Below, one piece after another: positions 63,648 to 64,000 of a stretch of 64,000 bases of DNA. This stretch comes from Streptomyces drozdowiczii (lineage in GTDB: Bacteria; Actinomycetota; Actinomycetes; Streptomycetales; Streptomycetaceae): the NCBI RefSeq assembly GCF_026167665.1, contig NZ_CP098740.1, positions 6,820,001 through 6,884,000 on the forward strand, written 5' to 3'. The position numbers were made by a program, and so were the translations under genes. Each line of letters starts with the position of its first letter. Position 1 is the stretch's first letter. The notes under the pieces are model-generated. The model did not search any database, was not told the DNA's origin, and worked only from the letters and a program-made list of their open reading frames with translations.

Positions 63648-64000
63648 CTCTCCTGTCCGACCCTCGTGGAACCGTGCGACACCCGTTCCGCAACATGTGC
63701 GCCCCCGAATACGGCTACTCGCCCCAACCACCCTCCTCGGCCAGGCTGCCGGAGAGCAACCGGCACCTGCGGCCCTGTTGCGTCACCGCGCGGCGGGTCT
63801 CCTCCGCGTCGGACTGCTCCTGCGGGAGAGTCTGTGGTTGTGCGCGCGGCGACCTCGCTGGCCTCGCCGATCGCCGCTTCCAGAGCGGAGGTGTTGCGCA
63901 ATGCGGCCAGGAGTGCGTTGTCGATCAGGACGTACCGGCCAGCGACGAATCTTCGACTCGGGTCAATCACAACCGCTGGATGGGCCGGTCTCCCGCTTGA
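63648..64000. other. right-edge stretch without a supported gene
   Basis: A minus-strand frame from 63970 reads RFVAGRYVLIDNALLAALRN and LEAAIGEASEVAARTTTDSP before becoming low-complexity. It could be the start of a short protein but has no family match, and it runs antisense into the STAS gene. Confidence 0.3.

Overview
This is a high-GC actinobacterial chromosome segment, almost certainly from Streptomyces. The evidence is strong G/C bias at third codon positions, many GTG starts, an SsgA-like sporulation protein, DUF5133 and DUF1737 proteins, a SpoIIE-type phosphatase, an HTH/NB-ARC/TPR regulator and terminators without U-tracts. No rRNA, tRNA, CRISPR array or phage was seen. Mobile DNA is limited to three decayed transposase relics (two IS5-family, one IS701-family).

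0-5.4 kb: the tail of a methyltransferase; an epoxide hydrolase divergent from an ABATE/CGNR protein with twin operator-like repeats between them; an IS5 relic; an orphan GcvH; an oil-body-associated-protein homologue; a DUF5133 protein. 5.4-14 kb: a coherent gamma-glutamylation pathway that best fits ethanolamine use. It has a permease, a FadR-type regulator, a GlnA4-like synthetase, an aldehyde dehydrogenase, a short-chain dehydrogenase (frameshifted as read) and a gamma-glutamyl hydrolase, followed by a secreted HAD phosphatase. 14-20 kb: a membrane protein, then a sugar transporter overlapping a glucose-6-phosphate dehydrogenase that lacks a usually conserved lysine, and a FUSC-like membrane protein. 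20-25 kb: a LysR regulator and a cytoplasmic penicillin-recognising protein resembling the BlaA/BlaB pair of S. cacaoi, divergent from a penicillin-binding protein carrying an in-frame amber codon, then a polytopic membrane protein. 25-30.5 kb: an aspartate 4-decarboxylase and two aspartate:alanine exchanger genes, two of the three frameshifted as read.

31-38 kb: small secreted proteins, a GAF/SpoIIE phosphatase, an SGNH esterase, a Fic protein overlapping an unknown partner, and a second DUF5133 copy. 38-48 kb: a block of detoxification and stress enzymes (esterase, amidohydrolase, DoxX, Dps, haloperoxidase-like hydrolase, YcaC-like hydrolase, SsgA-like protein, LLM monooxygenase with flavin reductase, AraC regulator) punctuated by strong hairpins. 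48-58 kb: an NB-ARC regulator with a striking operator, an isochorismatase-like hydrolase, a 41-residue membrane protein, PhzF, an ArsR/MFS efflux pair with a palindromic operator, and LysR next to a VOC protein. 58-64 kb: a serine hydrolase, an IS5 relic, an LLM oxidoreductase, an XRE regulator relic fused to a truncated second copy of the 24 kb membrane gene, and a STAS protein.

Two features recur. One is duplication: DUF5133 at 5.1/37.7 kb and the membrane gene at 24.3/61.8 kb. The other is single-base indels, mostly in short G/C runs, that break otherwise well-conserved genes at about 12.23, 20.33, 25.77, 27.39, 47.70 and 55.29 kb. These could be real decay or sequencing error, and raw reads would decide.
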